64,000 bases of DNA from Aldersonia sp. NBC_00410 (GTDB lineage Bacteria; Actinomycetota; Actinomycetes; Mycobacteriales; Mycobacteriaceae): the NCBI RefSeq assembly GCF_026342035.1, contig NZ_JAPENM010000003.1:248001-312000 (forward strand), read 5' to 3'. Below are positions 54,775-63,646 of the stretch, piece after piece. The notes under the pieces are model-generated. The model saw nothing but the letters and a program-made list of their open reading frames with translations. It made no database searches and was not told where the DNA came from. The position numbers and the translations under genes are program-made. Positions within the stretch are counted from its first letter, which is position 1, and every line of letters starts with the position of its first letter.

Positions 54775-57732
54775 TTGGCAACACGGGACAAGACCGGCGA
54801 TGGGGCGACGTCGGCAACGGGTCGCGCGCCGCGTCGTCTCGTCATCGTCGAGTCGCCGACCAAGGCCCGCAAGATCGCGCCCTACCTGGGCAGTAACTAC
54901 ACCGTCGAGGCATCGGTCGGGCACATCCGCGACCTGCCGCGCGGCGCGGCCGACGTACCGGCCAAGTACAAGGGCGAGCCCTGGGCTCGCCTCGGCGTCA
55001 ATGTGGACCACAACTTCGATGCCCTCTACGTCGTCAGCCCGGACAAGAAGGCCAAGGTCACCGAGCTCAAGCGGCTGCTGAAGGATGCCGACGAGCTCTA
55101 CCTCGCGACCGACCCCGACCGCGAGGGCGAGGCCATCGCCTGGCACCTGCTCGAGGAACTCAAGCCCAAGGTGCCGGTGCGCCGGATGGTGTTCCACGAG
55201 ATCACCGAGCCCGCGATCCTCGCCGCCGCGGAGAACACCCGAGAAATCGACGACGACCTGGTCGACGCCCAGGAGACCCGCCGCATCCTCGACCGCCTTT
55301 ACGGTTACGAGGTCAGCCCCGTGCTGTGGCGCAAGGTCATGCCACGCCTGTCCGCCGGCCGCGTGCAGTCGGTGGCCACCCGTGTCGTCGTCCAGCGCGA
55401 ACGTGAGCGCATGGCGTTCCGCTCTGCCGAGTACTGGGACATCTCCGCCAAGCTCGACGCCGGTGCGTCCGCGAGTCCGCGCACGTTCGGTGCCCGGCTG
55501 GTCAACGTGGACGGCTCGCGCGTCGCGACCGGCCGCGACTTCGGTGCGGACGGACAGTTGAAGACCGCGGGCGTGACCGTGCTCGACGAGCCCTATGCGC
55601 GCCGGCTCGCGGAAGCACTCGACGGTGTCGATCTCACGGTCTCCTCCGCCGAATCCAAGCCGTACAGCCGCAAGCCGTACCCGCCGTTCATGACCTCGAC
55701 GCTGCAGCAGGAGGCCGGGCGCAAGCTGCGCTTCACGTCGGAACGCACCATGCGCATCGCGCAGCGGCTGTACGAGAACGGCTACATCACCTATATGCGT
55801 ACCGACTCGACGACACTGTCGGAGTCGGCGATCAACGCGGCGCGCACGCAGGCCACTCAGCTCTATGGCGCCGACTACGTGCATCCGACCCCGCGCCAAT
55901 ACACCCGCAAGGTGAAGAACGCGCAGGAAGCGCACGAGGCGATCCGACCCGCTGGCGATGTGTTCGCCACCCCTGGCGAGTTGCATGCGCGCCTCGACAC
56001 CGACGAGTTCCGGCTCTACGAACTGATCTGGCAGCGCACGGTGGCGTCGCAGATGGCCGACGCGCGCGGCAGCACGCTGACATTGCGCATCACCGGCACC
56101 GCCGGCACTGGTGAGGAGTGCACCTTCTCCGCGTCCGGGCGCACTATCACCTTCGCCGGTTTCCTCAAGGCCTACGTCGAGAGCGTCGACGAAGAGGCCG
56201 GCGGCCAGTCCGACGACGCCGAATCGCGGCTGCCCTCGCTCGAGCAGGGGCAGGCGGTGAGTGCCAGCGAACTCGATCCGGATGGGCACTCCACCAATCC
56301 GCCCGCTCGCTACACCGAGGCGTCGCTGATCAAGGTGCTCGAGGAGATGGGCATCGGCCGACCGTCGACCTACGCCTCGATCATCAAAACCATCCTGGAC
56401 CGCGGTTACGTCTACAAGCGGGGCAGCGCGCTCGTGCCGTCGTGGGTGGCGTTCGCGGTCATCGGCCTGCTCGAATCGCACTTCGGCCGGCTCGTCGACT
56501 TCGACTTCACGGCCGCGATGGAGGACGACCTCGACGAGATCGCCGGCGGCCGGGAGCAGCGCGGCAACTGGCTGTCCACGTTCTACTTCGGCGGCGAGCA
56601 CGGTGCCGAGGGTTCGGTGGCGCGCTCGGGTGGGCTGAAGAAGATGGTCGGCGACAATCTCGAGGACATCGACGCGCGCGAGGTCAACTCGATCAGGCTG
56701 TTCGCCGATGAGCAGGGTCGTACTGTCGTGGTGCGGGTCGGCCGGTTCGGTCCCTACCTCGAGCGGATGGTCGTGAACCCGGACGACCCCGACGGCGACC
56801 CGATTTCGCAGCGGGCAAACCTGCCCGACGATGTGCCACCGGACGAGCTGACTCCGGAGTACGCGGAGAAGCTCTTTTCCACCCCGCAGGAGGGTCGCAA
56901 GCTCGGCGTGGACCCGGCATCCGGGTACGAGATCGTCGCTCGGGAAGGCCGCTTCGGTCCGTACGTGACCGAGGTGATCCCCGAGCCGGAGCCCGAACCC
57001 GACGGCGTGGACGACCTCGAGCCGATCCTGCCCAACGGAAACGGGGGATCCGGCGTCGCAGCCGGCGACAGCACTGGCGCCGTCGCCACCAAGGCGCCGG
57101 CGAAGAAGGCTGCCAAGAAGACGGCGAAGAAAGCGACCGGGCCGAAGCCGCGCACCGGTTCGCTGTTCAAGTCGATGGACCTGGCCACGGTCACCCTCGA
57201 CGATGCGCTCAAGCTGCTCTCGTTGCCGCGCGTGGTCGGCAACGACCCGGAAAACGGCGAGGAAATCACCGCGCAGAACGGCCGGTACGGCCCATACCTC
57301 AAGAAGGGCACGGACTCGCGTTCGCTCGCCACCGAGGACCAGATCTTCTCGGTCACGCTCGACGAGGCACTGAAGATCTACGCCGAGCCGAAGCGTCGTG
57401 GCCGGCAGGCCGCCGCGGCGCCACCGTTGCGCGAGCTCGGCGAGGACGCGGCCAGCGGTAAGCCGATGGTGATCAAGGACGGCCGGTTCGGCCCCTACGT
57501 CACCGACGGCGAGACCAACGCCAGCCTGCGCAAGGGCGACGAGGTCGAGTCGATCACCGACGAGCGGGCTTCGGAGTTGCTCGCCGATCGGCGTGCGCGT
57601 GGACCGGTGAAGAAGAAGGCCACCGCCAAGCGGGCGGCGAAGAAGGCCCCGGCGAAGAAGGCCGCTGCCAAGAAAGCGACGGCGAAGAAGGCCGCGCCGC
57701 GCAAGGCCGCGGCGAAAAAGACTTCGGAGTAG
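54775..57732 (+). CDS. topA: DNA topoisomerase I
   Basis: A 985-residue type IA topoisomerase relaxing negative supercoils. TOPRIM domain with LVIVESPTKARKIAPYL (Glu) and ATDPDREGEAIAWHLLEEL (DxDxxG region), and the active-site Tyr340 in GYITYMRTDSTTLSE. There are no zinc ribbons; instead actinobacterial-type C-terminal repeats (RFGPYVTE; RYGPYLKKG; RFGPYVTDGE) occur and a Lys/Ala-rich tail of about 45 residues (AKKAPAKKAAAKKATAKKA) that helps DNA binding. TTG at 54775 follows GAAAGGGACG. Orthologue: Rv3646c. Confidence 0.98.
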   Translation: MATRDKTGDGATSATGRAPRRLVIVESPTKARKIAPYLGSNYTVEASVGHIRDLPRGAADVPAKYKGEPWARLGVNVDHNFDALYVVSPDKKAKVTELKRLLKDADELYLATDPDREGEAIAWHLLEELKPKVPVRRMVFHEITEPAILAAAENTREIDDDLVDAQETRRILDRLYGYEVSPVLWRKVMPRLSAGRVQSVATRVVVQRERERMAFRSAEYWDISAKLDAGASASPRTFGARLVNVDGSRVATGRDFGADGQLKTAGVTVLDEPYARRLAEALDGVDLTVSSAESKPYSRKPYPPFMTSTLQQEAGRKLRFTSERTMRIAQRLYENGYITYMRTDSTTLSESAINAARTQATQLYGADYVHPTPRQYTRKVKNAQEAHEAIRPAGDVFATPGELHARLDTDEFRLYELIWQRTVASQMADARGSTLTLRITGTAGTGEECTFSASGRTITFAGFLKAYVESVDEEAGGQSDDAESRLPSLEQGQAVSASELDPDGHSTNPPARYTEASLIKVLEEMGIGRPSTYASIIKTILDRGYVYKRGSALVPSWVAFAVIGLLESHFGRLVDFDFTAAMEDDLDEIAGGREQRGNWLSTFYFGGEHGAEGSVARSGGLKKMVGDNLEDIDAREVNSIRLFADEQGRTVVVRVGRFGPYLERMVVNPDDPDGDPISQRANLPDDVPPDELTPEYAEKLFSTPQEGRKLGVDPASGYEIVAREGRFGPYVTEVIPEPEPEPDGVDDLEPILPNGNGGSGVAAGDSTGAVATKAPAKKAAKKTAKKATGPKPRTGSLFKSMDLATVTLDDALKLLSLPRVVGNDPENGEEITAQNGRYGPYLKKGTDSRSLATEDQIFSVTLDEALKIYAEPKRRGRQAAAAPPLRELGEDAASGKPMVIKDGRFGPYVTDGETNASLRKGDEVESITDERASELLADRRARGPVKKKATAKRAAKKAPAKKAAAKKATAKKAAPRKAAAKKTSE

Positions 57733-57739
57733 GCCTGTA

Positions 57740-57762
57740 TTGCGGACCGAAGTTGTCCGCAA
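57740..57762. promoter_or_regulatory. Inverted repeat between topA and DinB gene
   Basis: TTGCGGAC-CGAAGTT-GTCCGCAA, a perfect 8-bp inverted repeat with a 7-base loop, 7 bases after the topA stop codon and 51 bases before the DinB-like start. It could be a weak topA terminator (no T-run) or an operator for the next gene. Confidence 0.5.
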
Positions 57763-57813
57763 TCGTTCCTAGCGTAGGTGTCAGTCAGTGACCGACCTAC
57801 GAAAGGCACACCG

Positions 57814-58380
57814 ATGGGCACCTACACCTCCGTGACACTCGCCGTCGACGTCAAGGGCGAGAAGGCCGATCTGTTGACTCTGCTAGCCGATCAGCGCGCG
57901 TTGCTGAAGGTCACGGTGCGCGGGCTCACCGACGAGCAGGCTCGGCAGCGCACGACGGTCAGTGAGTTGACGCTCGGCCCACTGCTCAAGCATGTGGCCC
58001 GTGGCGAGCACGAGGTCGTGAAGGTCATGACGGAACGGGACGAGAACGCCGAGTTCGACGTCAGCCGGCTCGGTGACGAGTACACCTTCGGTCCCGACGA
58101 CACGCTCGAGCACTGGTTGGCCGAATATGACCGGGCAGCAGCGCAATTCGACGAGTTCATTGCGACGGCCGACATGGACGAGCTGATCCCGCAGCCCACC
58201 GCGCCCTGGGCGCCGGAACGCGCATGGCTGAGCGTGCGCAGCATCGTCGCGCACCGGCTGCGGGAGACCGCGCACCACTGCGGGCACGCCGACATCATCC
58301 GCGAGGCGCTCGACGGGCAGTCCACGATGCAGGCGATCAGCGAGGGCGCCGAGTGGGCGGAGGACTACGACTGGAGCTGA
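57814..58380 (+). CDS. DinB/DUF664-family protein
   Basis: A 188-residue four-helix DinB-like protein (LLADQRALLKVTVRGLTDEQARQRTTVSELTLGPLLKHVARGE, ends given; a possible metal His in LLKHVARGEHE and further His in RETAHHCGHADIIREAL). The H...HxxxH-type spacing fits the DUF664 branch, whose members are thiol-dependent transferases or unassigned. I chose the ATG at 57814 with GAAAGG upstream over an ATG 36 bases earlier. It replaces the adenylate cyclase gene found here in M. tuberculosis and precedes holB by 37 bp. Confidence 0.87.
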   Translation: MGTYTSVTLAVDVKGEKADLLTLLADQRALLKVTVRGLTDEQARQRTTVSELTLGPLLKHVARGEHEVVKVMTERDENAEFDVSRLGDEYTFGPDDTLEHWLAEYDRAAAQFDEFIATADMDELIPQPTAPWAPERAWLSVRSIVAHRLRETAHHCGHADIIREALDGQSTMQAISEGAEWAEDYDWS

Positions 58381-58417
58381 CGTAACGGCGTGGGTGCTGG
58401 GCACTAGGGTTGGCGCC

Positions 58418-59617
58418 GTGGCGGGAGTGTTCGATCGTTTGGTGGGGCAGCGGCACGTCGAAGAGGAACTGACGGCCGCTGCCGTTGCCGCGCGGCGCGG
58501 GTTCGGCGCCGCCGGATCGGCGATGACGCATTCGTGGTTGTTCACCGGCCCGCCCGGTTCGGGACGCTCGATTGCGGCCTTGTGTTTCGCCGCGGCGCTC
58601 GAGTGCACCGACCCCGGCACACCCGGGTGCGGGCGCTGCCACGCCTGCACGACGACCATGCACGGCACGCACGGCGATGTGCGCCGCGTGGTGCCCGAGG
58701 GGCTGAGCATTTCGGTGAAGGAGATGCGCGAGATCGTGCAGATCGCCGCTCGCCGGCCGAGCACCGGTGACTGGCAGGTCGTCGTCATCGAGGACGCCGA
58801 CCGGCTCACCGAGGGTGCGGGCAATGCGCTGCTGAAGGCCGTCGAGGAACCGCCGCCCCGGACGGTGTTCCTGTTGTGCGCGCCGTCGGTGGATCCGGAG
58901 GATATTTCGGTCACGCTGCGCTCCCGCTGCCGGCACGTCCATCTGGTGACGCCCACCGTCGACGACGTCGCTGCGGTGCTGCGCGGGCGGGACGGGCTCG
59001 ACGCGGAGACCGCGCACTGGGCGGCATCGATCGCGGGCGGCCATGTCGGCCGGGCCCGCCGACTCGCCACCGACGAGGAGGCACGCGCCCGGCGCAAGCG
59101 CGCCTTCGACCTCGCCGCCGCGGCGAGTCGCCCCGCCGTCGCCTACGAGGCCGCCGACGAACTGGTGCGCGCCGCGGAGGCCGAGGCGAAGGAGATGAGC
59201 GCGGCCCGCGACGAGCGCGAGACCGAGGAACTGCGCACCGCCCTCGGCGCGGGCGGCACCGGCAAGGGTGCGGGCGGGGCGCTGCGCGGCTCGGCCGGCG
59301 TGCTCAAGGATCTCGAAAAGCGACAGAAATCGCGCGCAACCCGAACCAACCGTGACGCGCTCGACCGCGCGCTGATCGACCTCGCCGGCTTCTACCGCGA
59401 CGCCCTCGCCCTCGCCCTCGGTGCGACCGCCGCGGCCACCCACCCCGACGTCGCCGGACGCGTCGCCGAACTCGCGGACCGCGCCACCCCGGAAGGGCTG
59501 CTGCGCTGCCTCGAGGCGGTGCTCGAATGCCGCGCGGCGCTCGCGGTGAACGTCAAGCCACGCTTCGCCGTCGCGGCCATGGTCGCGACCCTCGGCGCGG
59601 CCGTGCCCGCAGCCTGA
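58418..59617 (+). CDS. holB: DNA polymerase III subunit delta'
   Basis: A 399-residue clamp-loader subunit. N-terminal AAA+ fold with LFTGPPGSGRSIAALCF (P-loop with Arg for Lys, as in the mycobacterial protein), zinc-binding cysteines C-x8-C-x2-C-x2-C (CTDPGTPGCGRCHAC), VVVIEDADRLTEGAGNALLKAVEEPPP and the SRC motif TLRSRCRHV. The C-terminal collar domain follows (RTALGAGGTGKGAGGALRG, then DLEKRQKSRATRT). GTG at 58418, where the orthologue (Rv3644c) starts. Confidence 0.95.
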   Translation: MAGVFDRLVGQRHVEEELTAAAVAARRGFGAAGSAMTHSWLFTGPPGSGRSIAALCFAAALECTDPGTPGCGRCHACTTTMHGTHGDVRRVVPEGLSISVKEMREIVQIAARRPSTGDWQVVVIEDADRLTEGAGNALLKAVEEPPPRTVFLLCAPSVDPEDISVTLRSRCRHVHLVTPTVDDVAAVLRGRDGLDAETAHWAASIAGGHVGRARRLATDEEARARRKRAFDLAAAASRPAVAYEAADELVRAAEAEAKEMSAARDERETEELRTALGAGGTGKGAGGALRGSAGVLKDLEKRQKSRATRTNRDALDRALIDLAGFYRDALALALGATAAATHPDVAGRVAELADRATPEGLLRCLEAVLECRAALAVNVKPRFAVAAMVATLGAAVPAA

Positions 59618-59689
59618 AAATGGCAGTTGACGTGCCCGTTTGTGTGGTTGCGGGGTGTAGGCGATAGACTCGCGGGCGCCGAAAGGCAC

Positions 59690-59765
59690 GCCGCCTTAGC
59701 TCAGTCGGTAGAGCGCTTCACTCGTAATGAAAAGGTCGCGAGTTCGATTCTCGCAGGCGGCTCCA
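59690..59765 (+). tRNA. tRNA-Thr (anticodon CGT)
   Basis: A 76-nt cloverleaf: acceptor GCCGCCT/AGGCGGC, D-arm GCTC...GAGC, anticodon loop CTCGTAA (anticodon CGT, reading ACG), T-arm with AGTTCGATT, discriminator T, and an encoded CCA end at 59763-59765. The outermost anticodon-stem pair is a mismatch (C-A). Confidence 0.95.
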
Positions 59766-59820
59766 TGCTTGTTCCAGCAGTCGGTGTTCGACGGCTGGTT
59801 GGGCTCAGCGCACACTCTTC

Positions 59821-59852
59821 GCCCTTTTCGACGGGATACCGTCGAAAAAGGC
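59821..59852. terminator. Bidirectional terminator between tRNA-Thr and Clp-N gene
   Basis: GCCCTTTTCGACGG (59821-59834) pairs with CCGTCGAAAAAGGC (59839-59852) around GATA. The A/T run inside the stem provides a T-tract on either strand; flanking GCGCACAC and GCGTGT can extend the stem. Confidence 0.85.
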
Positions 59853-59871
59853 GGCGCGTGTTCCCTGAGCC

Positions 59872-60306
59872 CTACTCGCTCGGCGCCCCTACCCGCTCCC
59901 GCAGCGCGGCCAGGTTCGCGCCTGCCACCTCCGATAGCACCTCGGCTGCGGCGCCCTCGTCCGTCGCGACCACCACCCGAAGCAGGTTCGCCGAGCCGAT
60001 GCTCACCTCACCGCGCGACTGGGCGTCCTCGAACGACCGACTCAGAACCGATTTGGCGCTCTCGGTGAACGGCAGATGCCCGGAGGTGGGTGTCGGGTTC
60101 GAGCCGACCAGTCCCACCAGGTGGGTGCGCGCAAGTTCGCCGGTGACGCCGGATTCCGCCAACAGCTCGCTGACCGGCCCGGTACCCGCTGCGGTCAGGC
60201 CGAGCAACAGGTGTTCGGGACCGATCTGGTCGTGGCCGAGACGGCTGGCCTCGCTGTAGGACATCGCCACTACCCGCCGCGCCTCGTCGTCGAACTTCTC
60301 GAACAC
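59872..60306 (-). CDS. Free-standing Clp N-terminal domain protein
   Basis: A 144-residue protein consisting only of a double Clp-N repeat: FEKFDDEARRVVAMSYSEASRLGHDQIGPEHLLLGL (ends given; residues 1-40) and FTESAKSVLSRSFEDAQSRGEVSIGSANLLRVVV (residues 80-115). This is the substrate/adaptor-binding domain of ClpC, without any AAA+ module. I chose the GTG at 60306 because GGGAGG lies just upstream and ClpC-like proteins start at MFEKF. It could be an adaptor or decoy for ClpC-ClpP or for the McsB/ClpS-type interactions. Divergent from the DUF3556 operon. Confidence 0.88.
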   Translation of the reverse strand: MFEKFDDEARRVVAMSYSEASRLGHDQIGPEHLLLGLTAAGTGPVSELLAESGVTGELARTHLVGLVGSNPTPTSGHLPFTESAKSVLSRSFEDAQSRGEVSIGSANLLRVVVATDEGAAAEVLSEVAGANLAALRERVGAPSE

Positions 60307-60372
60307 TGTGCCCTCCCCGGCATCGATCCCGACAATCGCCAACACCATACCGTCGATTGACAGTGCGCCAGG

Positions 60373-60382
60373 TCACATGTGA
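60373..60382. promoter_or_regulatory. Palindrome between Clp-N gene and DUF3556 operon
   Basis: TCACATGTGA is a perfect 10-bp palindrome in the 117-bp divergent gap, extended imperfectly to GGTCACATGTGAACC. It is 42 bases before the DUF3556 start and may be an operator for that operon. Confidence 0.4.
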
Positions 60383-60423
60383 ACCTGCAGGTCGCCGAGG
60401 ATGGCGGAAGTGGGAGGTCGGCA

Positions 60424-62157
60424 ATGGGATTCACGAAACAGGACCTGCCGGTTGTCGACATGGAGACCTGGTTGCGCGGGACGCGCAGCGAGCGGATCCG
60501 GCCGATGGCCCGGCACCTGGCCGAGCGTGGGTTCGGCACGCCGACGATGCTCTACCTGTTCTACGTCGCCAAGATCATTTGCTACATCCTCGGCGGCTGG
60601 CTCTTCGCGATCACCACCGGCGGCATCGACGCATTCGATGTCGGCTCATGGTGGTCGGAGCCGATCGTCCTCGAGAAGGTCGTGCTGTGGACGATGCTAT
60701 TCGAGGTTGTCGGCCTCGGCTGCGGGTTCGGTCCGCTGAACAACCGCATCTTCCCGCCGCTGGGCTCGATCCTGTACTGGTTGCGGCCCGGCACGATCCG
60801 GCTGCCACCGTGGCCACAGCGCGTGCCGCTGACTCGCGGGACGGCCCGGACACCGGTCGACGCGGCGCTCTACGGTGCGCTGATCGTCGGAGCCCTCGTG
60901 GCGCTGTGCTCGAGCGGGACCGGCCCGATTCCTGTGCTGGACACCGAGATCGGTGTGCTGCCCAGGTGGCAGATAGTCGTCGTACTGGCACTGCTCGCGG
61001 TGCTCGGGCTGCGGGACAAGGTCATCTTCCTGGCCGCTCGCGGCGAGGTGTACGCCCCGCTGCTCGTCGCGTTCCTGTTCGGCGGCGCGGACATCGTCAT
61101 CGCCGCCAAGCTGATCATGCTGGTGATCTGGATGGGCGCGGCAACCTCGAAGCTGAACAAGCACTTCCCGTTCGTGGTGTCCACGATGATGTCGAACAGT
61201 CCTGTGCTGCGGCCCAAGTCGCTGAAGAAGCGGTTCTTCGAGAACTTTCCCGACGACCTGCGCCCCGGCCGGCTCTCGCGCATTGTCGCGCACACCAGCA
61301 CCGCCATCGAGGGGCTCGTGCCGGTGGTGCTGTTCTTCTCGCACGGCGGACCGGTGACCGCGATCGCCGCCACCGTGATGGTGTGTTTCCACCTCGGCAT
61401 CCTGACCGCGATCCCGATGGGCGCGCCGCTGGAATGGAACGTCTTCATGATCTTCGGCATGCTCACGCTGTTCGTCGGGCACGCGGAGATCGGGCTGGGC
61501 GATCTGGAAAGCCCGTGGCCGATCCTGCTGTTCCTGGTGAGTGCGTCGATCGTGGTGGCGGGCAATCTGTTCCCCAGCAAGATCTCATTCCTACCCGGCA
61601 TGCGGTACTACGCGGGGAACTGGGACACGACGTTGTGGTGCATCACTCCGAGCGCGAACGCGAAACTGGAGGCGGGTATCGTCTCGATCGCGAGCATGCC
61701 GCAGGCGCAGCTCGAGCGGTACTACGGCAAGGCGGAAGCGCAGATCCCGGTGTATCTCGGCTATGCGTTCCGCTCGATGAATACCCATGGGCGCGCGTTG
61801 TTCACGCTCGTCGACCGGGCCATCCCGCCGGGCCGGACCGCGGAGTTCACCGTCGTGGACGGCGAACGGATCTGCAGCACGGCGCTCGGCTGGAACTTCG
61901 GTGACGGCCATATGCACAACGAACAGCTCATCGCCGCGCTGCAGCAGCGGTGTGGTTTCGCCCCGGGTGAGTTGCGCATCGTGCTGCTCGATGCGCAGCC
62001 GATCCACCGGCCCACCCAACAGTACCGGCTGGTCGACGCGGCGACCGGCGAGTTCGAGCGGGGCGAGGTGCTGGTGGCGGACATGGTCACCCGCCAGCCA
62101 TGGGCGCACGATGTACCGGTGCACATTCATTCGGCCCAATCCGCCGGCTCGGTATGA
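60424..62157 (+). CDS. Polytopic membrane protein, DUF3556 type
   Basis: A 577-residue membrane protein. About ten hydrophobic segments lie between residues 45 and 390 ([104 protein letters not shown]), followed by a soluble C-terminal domain of about 170 residues ([27 protein letters not shown], ends given). I recognise it as a DUF3556-type actinobacterial protein; the function is unknown. The layout resembles vitamin-K-dependent-carboxylase/HTTM proteins in outline only. ATG at 60424 with GGGAGG upstream. Overlaps the next gene by 4 bases. Confidence 0.8.
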   Translation: MGFTKQDLPVVDMETWLRGTRSERIRPMARHLAERGFGTPTMLYLFYVAKIICYILGGWLFAITTGGIDAFDVGSWWSEPIVLEKVVLWTMLFEVVGLGCGFGPLNNRIFPPLGSILYWLRPGTIRLPPWPQRVPLTRGTARTPVDAALYGALIVGALVALCSSGTGPIPVLDTEIGVLPRWQIVVVLALLAVLGLRDKVIFLAARGEVYAPLLVAFLFGGADIVIAAKLIMLVIWMGAATSKLNKHFPFVVSTMMSNSPVLRPKSLKKRFFENFPDDLRPGRLSRIVAHTSTAIEGLVPVVLFFSHGGPVTAIAATVMVCFHLGILTAIPMGAPLEWNVFMIFGMLTLFVGHAEIGLGDLESPWPILLFLVSASIVVAGNLFPSKISFLPGMRYYAGNWDTTLWCITPSANAKLEAGIVSIASMPQAQLERYYGKAEAQIPVYLGYAFRSMNTHGRALFTLVDRAIPPGRTAEFTVVDGERICSTALGWNFGDGHMHNEQLIAALQQRCGFAPGELRIVLLDAQPIHRPTQQYRLVDAATGEFERGEVLVADMVTRQPWAHDVPVHIHSAQSAGSV

Positions 62158-63572
62158 CGCTCGACGCAGTGGTCGTCGGCGCCGGCCCGAACGGACTGAG
62201 CGCGGCGGTCACCCTGGCTCGGGCCGGGCTGCACGTCACGGTGCTCGAACGCGCAGACGAAATCGGCGGCGGGACAAGGACTGCCGAACTGACTCGACCG
62301 GGCGTCCTGCACGATATCTGTTCTGCTGCGCACCCTTTCGCTGCATCGTCACCGGTACTGTCCGGATTGCCGTTGCACGAGTTTGGATTACGGTGGCGCT
62401 ACGCCGAGATCGATGTGGCACACCCGCTCGACGACGGGACGGCGGCGCTGTTGTGGCGATCGCTGGACGCCACCGCCGAGGGGCTCGGTCGCGATGGCGA
62501 CCGGTGGCGTCGGATGTTCGGCCCACTGCTGCGCAGCTTCGACGACGTTGCCGACGACGCGCTCGGCCCGCTGCTTCGTGTCCCGTCTCATCCGCTGGCG
62601 ATGGCGAAACTCGGTGTGCGGTCGGTACTTCCTGCGATGGCAGCCGCGCGCTTGTTCCGCACCGAGGCGGCGCGTGCGCTGTTCGTCGGGTTTGCCGCGC
62701 ACAGCTGGCGACCACTGCGTGAACCGATGTCCTCGGCGCTCGGTGCCATGCTCGTCGCCGCGACGCACCGGCACGGATGGCCGGTCGCCGAAGGCGGTTC
62801 GATCGCCATCACTCGCGCGCTCGCAGGCCTGCTGGAATCACTCGGCGGAACCATTGTGACCGGCACGTCCGTCACGCGACTCGCCGATCTGCCCAAGGCG
62901 AGGGTCACGTTGTTCGACACGAGTCCGGGCGCGGTCGCCGATATTCTGGGCGACCGGATTCCGGTCCGGCGGGCGCGTGGCTACCGCAAGTACCGCTACG
63001 GCCCGGCCGCGTACAAGCTCGACCTGGCGGTTCGGGATGGAATCCCTTGGACCGCAACCGATGTCCGGCGCGCCGGCGCGATTCACATCGGCGGCACGGC
63101 AGCCGATATCGCCGCCGCCGAATCGCAAACCAATCGTGGCATCATGCCGGACCGGCCGTTTCTGCTCGTCGGTCAGCAGTACCTCGCCGATCCGGGCCGC
63201 TCGGCTGGTGACGTGCACCCGATCTGGATTTACGCGCACGTCCCGCACGGATACCGCGGTGACGCCACCGAAACCGTTCTGGCACAGGTGGAACGCTATG
63301 CTCCGGGTTTTCGCGACCGCATCGTCGCGAGCAGCGTCATGACACCGGGAGATTTCGAGGCATACAACCCGAACTACGTCGGCGGCGACATCGTCGGTGG
63401 CAACACCTCGTTCCGGCAACTGATGGGCCGCCCCGTATTCGCCGCGGACCCCTATGCGGTCGGCGTGCCCGGCATGTTCCTGTGTTCGGCCTCGACCCCG
63501 CCCGGGGCGGGCACGCACGGCATGTGCGGCTACCACGCCGCCACTCGCGCCCTGCGCTACCTCGGGAAGTAG
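62154..63572 (+). CDS. FAD-dependent oxidoreductase, phytoene-desaturase-like
   Basis: A 472-residue flavoprotein. Dinucleotide-binding [20 protein letters not shown] (residues 5-24) with [12 protein letters not shown], a middle substrate domain, and the C-terminal FAD segment [30 protein letters not shown]. It belongs to the NAD(P)/FAD-dependent group called pyridine nucleotide-disulfide oxidoreductase domain 2 or phytoene dehydrogenase-like. ATG at 62154 overlaps the stop of the DUF3556 gene, so the two products are made together. Redox chemistry on a lipid or isoprenoid at the membrane is a reasonable guess, nothing more. Confidence 0.86.
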   Translation: MTLDAVVVGAGPNGLSAAVTLARAGLHVTVLERADEIGGGTRTAELTRPGVLHDICSAAHPFAASSPVLSGLPLHEFGLRWRYAEIDVAHPLDDGTAALLWRSLDATAEGLGRDGDRWRRMFGPLLRSFDDVADDALGPLLRVPSHPLAMAKLGVRSVLPAMAAARLFRTEAARALFVGFAAHSWRPLREPMSSALGAMLVAATHRHGWPVAEGGSIAITRALAGLLESLGGTIVTGTSVTRLADLPKARVTLFDTSPGAVADILGDRIPVRRARGYRKYRYGPAAYKLDLAVRDGIPWTATDVRRAGAIHIGGTAADIAAAESQTNRGIMPDRPFLLVGQQYLADPGRSAGDVHPIWIYAHVPHGYRGDATETVLAQVERYAPGFRDRIVASSVMTPGDFEAYNPNYVGGDIVGGNTSFRQLMGRPVFAADPYAVGVPGMFLCSASTPPGAGTHGMCGYHAATRALRYLGK

Positions 63573-63646
63573 GTCGACCCGCTCCAGCGAAGGAATAAGT
63601 CGACGCTATCTGTTCGTGCACTAACTATTCGTATACACTCCTACTC

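Noticed and set aside
54610-57762. 1050-codon open frame antisense to topA
   Set aside because: Arg/Leu/Val-rich shadow of topA with no family match; topA has TOPRIM and active-site Tyr on the plus strand.
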